Of a DNA stretch of 9,386 nt, positions 7,219-9,386 are shown one piece after another. The notes under the pieces are model-generated. The model was not told where the DNA came from. It ran no database searches and saw only the letters and a list, made by a program, of their open reading frames with translations. A program made the position numbers and the translations under genes. The DNA comes from CAYTQK01 sp964439745 (GTDB lineage: Bacteria; Desulfobacterota; Desulfobacteria; Desulfobacterales; Desulfosudaceae): contig CAYTQK010000121.1 of assembly GCA_964439745.1 (NCBI GenBank), forward strand, positions 1 through 9,386. Direction: 5' to 3'. Position 1 is the stretch's first letter, and each line of letters begins with the position of its first letter.

Positions 7219-8205
7219 ATGACGGATTCACCCCGCAGCCGCCTCCAGAAATTTTATGCCCGTTTTGACAAGGCCGACCAGGTGCTGATCGTCATTAACG
7301 CCGACCCGGACGCCATTGCCGGGGCCATGGCGATCAAGCGGCTGCTGTGGAAACGGGTGGCCGCGGTGACCAAGGCCCATGCCAACGTTATTGAACGGCC
7401 CGACAATGTCGCCCTGGTCAACCTGCTGGATGCCAAGCTGGTTCACAAGGATCAGCTCGACCCGGACCGGGATAACCGGGTTGTCATGGTGGATTCCCAG
7501 CCCGAGCCCAATGAGTGGCTTGTCGGGTTTTAGCCGGATGTCATCATCGACCATCATCCGGCCGCGCCGGCTGCCAAACGCAGGCGGAACGGCTACGTCG
7601 ATATCCGGCCCAGCTACGGCGCCGTGTCCACCATCCTGATCGAATACCTCCGGGCCGCCCGCATCGTTCCTTCCCGCAAGCTGGCCACCGCCCTGTACCT
7701 GGGCATCAAGTCGGATACCAGCAATTTTGAGCGGCACGCCCGCATTGAGGATGTCCGCGCCTTTCAGTCCATTTACAAGCGGGTCAATGTTCCCCTGGCC
7801 CGGCGTATCGAGCAGGCCGACATCACGCCTGAATCCCTGGACATTTTTGCCACTGCCCTGCGCCGGCGGGAGATGGTCCGGGGCTGGATGTTCGTCCACC
7901 TGGGCAAGGTCAATAATCCCGACGTGTGTGTACTGGTGGCGGATTTTTTCATGCGCGTCAACACCGTCAAGTGGAGCATTGTCTCCGGGGTCTATGACAA
8001 TACCCTTATCGTCATCCTGCGCAACAACGGACTGGGCCGGGATGCCGGCAAAAAGGCCGCCAGGGTCTTTGGGCAGATGGGCAGTGCCGGCGGCCACAAA
8101 AGCATGGCCCGGGCCGAGATTGACCTGAACGCGTTTTATGCCGCCAGCGGCGCCCGTACCGGTGAAGAAATTCAGCAGTGGATCCGGGACCAGTTTTTGC
8201 GGTAG
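7219..8205 (+). CDS. DHH/DHHA1 phosphoesterase (NrnA-like), interrupted by an in-frame UAG at codon 105
   Basis: This is a DHH-family phosphoesterase of the NrnA type, a group that cleaves nano-RNA and pAp (some members also pGpG) with two metal ions. The frame from the ATG at 7219 to the UAG at 8203-8205 is about the family's usual length (328 codons) but contains a UAG at 7531-7533. Motifs on both sides are intact: NADPDA (27-32, Asp29/Asp31), VDS (Asp92), then after the UAG IDHHP (110-114), LGIKSDTSNF (161-170, Asp166), and the DHHA1 substrate motif GSAGGHKS (288-295). If translation ends at the UAG, the 104-residue product lacks the DHH motif and the DHHA1 domain and should be inactive. 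The intact downstream half means the change is recent, an error, or read through. The motif I His of NrnA (HxNPDGDA) is not seen, so this may be a separate DHH clade and its substrate is uncertain. Confidence 0.85.
7531..7533 (+). other. In-frame amber codon (UAG) within the DHH phosphoesterase gene
   Basis: The codons around it read GGG TTT TAG CCG GAT GTC ATC ATC GAC CAT CAT. The UAG is residue 105, in the linker six codons before the catalytic Asp-His-His. A single base change from CAG, AAG, GAG or TGG would create it, so a nonsense mutation is the simplest cause. Pyrrolysine or amber-suppressor insertion is the alternative. Confidence 0.9.
7533..7562 (+). repeat. 8-bp inverted repeat directly at the in-frame UAG
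   Basis: GCCGGATG (7533-7540) and CATCCGGC (7555-7562) are perfectly complementary with a 14-base loop. In RNA this would be a GC-rich hairpin whose first base is the G of the UAG. Hairpins just after a recoded stop can aid read-through, but this segment also encodes the conserved PDVIIDHHPA residues, so chance is a real possibility. Confidence 0.5.
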
Positions 8206-8216
8206 CCCCCGGGCGG

Positions 8217-9122
8217 TCATGCCTGGTGCAGGGTGAAGCGATCACGCCCGCTCTTCTTGCTGCGGTACATGGCCGCGTCGGCCTTTTCCACCAGGGAGGC
8301 CCGGGTGTCGCCGGCCGCCGCCAGCACTCCGCCGGCGGAAATGGTAATGCCCAGGGCTTGCTTCCCGACCTGCACCCGGGAGTGCTTGATCATTCGCCGC
8401 AGCCGGTTGCCGGTCTCTTGCAGGGTCTGCCGGTTCATGTTGGGAAACACGCCCAGAAACTCCTCTCCGCCCCAGCGACCGATGGTGTCAAAAGAACGGA
8501 TGGTGTGTTTGAACGTCTCCGCCGTCACCCGCAGGGCCAGATCCCCGGCTGAATGACCATGGGTGTCGTTGAATTTTTTGAAATGGTCGATGTCGAAAAA
8601 AATTACCCCGAAGGGGACGTGGACCCGGTCCATCAGGGAGAGGGCGTGGTTGATCTGGATCTCGGTGTAGCGACGGTTGGGCAGTTCGGTCAGGTCGTCG
8701 ATCAGGGACAGGTGCTTGAGATGGTCGATCTCCTGTCGCAGGGTCTGGCGGGGGCTGTCATCGGAAAAGATCTCGATGCCGCCGTCAATGTTTCCGCCGC
8801 TGTCCCGCAGCGGCGTGGTCCGCACCAGCACCGGCACCCGGTGACCGGACTTGTGGTGCAGAAAAACCTCGGCTTCCCGGGTATCGCCGTCGGTCATGGT
8901 GGCGGCCAGGGGGCACTGGCCCTGGCAGAGGCTCTGGCCGGAGCGGTCAATATGCATCAGGATATTATCCGCGCAGCGCGAGCCGATGACCTCGGCAGCC
9001 GCGAACCCGGTCAGCTTTTCGGCGGCCTTGTTCCAGTACTGGATCCGGCGCTCCCGGTCGACCACGTACAGCCCTTCGTAGAGGTCTTCCACAATGGCCT
9101 TGAAATTGATCTGCGATAACAT
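8217..9122 (-). CDS. PAS domain-containing GGDEF diguanylate cyclase
   Basis: This 301-residue protein should make the second messenger c-di-GMP from two GTP. An N-terminal PAS domain (about residues 7-120) shows a YVVDRERRIQYWN start and a VPVLVRTTPLRDSGGNIDG end. A short helical linker (122-140) leads to the GGDEF domain (141-298). That domain has LTELPNRR (144-151), FFDIDHFKKFND (175-186) and the active-site GGEEF (218-222). The inhibitory I-site RSFD (209-212) lies exactly five residues before it, so product feedback inhibition is expected. The PAS carries Cys50, Cys66 and Cys70 in a C-x15-C-x3-CPL pattern that recurs in related PAS proteins. It could bind a metal or sense redox state. 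No membrane segment or signal peptide is seen, so it is cytoplasmic. The start at 9122 has a modest AGGCGG ribosome site at 9135-9130, 7 bases away. The gene converges on the DHH gene with an 11-base gap. I see no clear promoter. Confidence 0.96.
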   Translation of the reverse strand: MLSQINFKAIVEDLYEGLYVVDRERRIQYWNKAAEKLTGFAAAEVIGSRCADNILMHIDRSGQSLCQGQCPLAATMTDGDTREAEVFLHHKSGHRVPVLVRTTPLRDSGGNIDGGIEIFSDDSPRQTLRQEIDHLKHLSLIDDLTELPNRRYTEIQINHALSLMDRVHVPFGVIFFDIDHFKKFNDTHGHSAGDLALRVTAETFKHTIRSFDTIGRWGGEEFLGVFPNMNRQTLQETGNRLRRMIKHSRVQVGKQALGITISAGGVLAAAGDTRASLVEKADAAMYRSKKSGRDRFTLHQA

Positions 9123-9386
9123 GAGCGGACCGCCTGCGGACAGGGTAACGGATGATTGGCTGTCAATAAACGATCATTCTGGCAGATTCGAACAAGACAA
9201 GCAACTTATATTTACCCGGCCCGAACGAAACCGCCGGCCTTCCGCTGTCATTGTCTGAACTTGATTTTTTTGCCTTGATGGGGCGGCCCCGGAGCTCCGC
9301 CATCCCTCCGGCCGGCCATGCAAGCCGCCTTGGCCTCCCCGGGCGGGTAATTATTTTTTTTTTCCCATCAGGGAGGGCCAGGTGGG
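9123..9386. other. Intergenic region upstream of the cyclase; no gene recognised
   Basis: These 264 bases hold no convincing coding frame. Positions 9150-9215 are AT-rich and presumably contain the cyclase promoter, but no hexamer pair of good quality is seen on the minus strand. Positions 9280-9350 are GC-rich with palindromes GGAGCTCC (9291-9298) and GGCCGGCC (9310-9317). A minus-strand frame entering from the right edge ends with TAA just after the ten A (reading PTWPSLMGKKK). It could be the tail of another gene, but there is too little to judge. Confidence 0.5.
9325..9363 (+). terminator. Possible weak rho-independent terminator
   Basis: CCGCC (9325-9329) can pair with GGCGG (9342-9346) around a 12-base loop, and a run of ten T follows at 9354-9363. 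The 7 bases between stem and T run, and the short stem, make it a poor terminator. No rightward gene is recognised just before it, so it may instead serve an unseen small RNA or be chance. Confidence 0.25.

Noticed and set aside
7531..7533. Selenocysteine as the explanation for the in-frame stop
   Set aside because: Bacterial selenocysteine uses UGA; this codon is UAG, and no Cys is expected at this linker position.

Overview
The window looks like a GC-rich chromosomal segment of a Gram-negative bacterium. Tripartite-pump components and a pyruvate, phosphate dikinase sit beside a DHH/DHHA1 phosphoesterase whose motif I begins with NADPDA, and beside a PAS-GGDEF protein. By gene content and protein style I would guess a deltaproteobacterium (Desulfobacterota). 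That is an inference from recognition, not a measured placement. No rRNA, tRNA, CRISPR array, insertion sequence or phage gene is visible.

Layout. Positions 7010 down to 1 are a leftward block on the minus strand: ppdK (4218-7010), a concentrative nucleoside transporter (2877-4121), a periplasmic adaptor of the HlyD/RND type (1642-2853), and the first 548 residues of an RND efflux permease (1-1645, running off the left edge). The adaptor and permease overlap by 4 bases (ATGA). The transporter lies 23 bases upstream of the adaptor, and ppdK lies 96 bases upstream of the transporter. A near-consensus sigma-70 promoter (TTGACA, 17 bp, TATACT) sits in front of ppdK. Positions 7011-7218 form a divergent intergenic region with an AT-rich patch on the other side. 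Rightward from it runs the DHH phosphoesterase (7219-8205). The last gene, a PAS-GGDEF diguanylate cyclase (8217-9122, minus), converges on it with 11 bases between the stop codons. The right end (9123-9386) carries no recognisable gene, only GC-rich inverted repeats and a run of ten T.

The main item of interest is the DHH gene. An in-frame UAG at codon 105 lies six codons before the DHH motif, and the frame then stays open and conserved for 223 more codons to a normal C-terminus. An 8-bp perfect inverted repeat begins at the last base of that UAG. This is a recent nonsense mutation, a sequence error, or recoding (pyrrolysine or amber suppression). The sequence alone does not decide, and the fact that the gene's final stop is also UAG weakens the recoding idea.

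How the genes may work together. ppdK interconverts pyruvate and PEP, with ATP/Pi and AMP/PPi as the other partners. The transporter imports nucleosides. The adaptor and permease form two parts of an efflux pump whose outer-membrane channel is not in view. DHH phosphoesterases of the NrnA group cleave very short RNAs and pAp, and some cleave pGpG, the breakdown product of the c-di-GMP made by GGDEF enzymes. The convergent pair could therefore touch the same second-messenger pathway, but this is inference.
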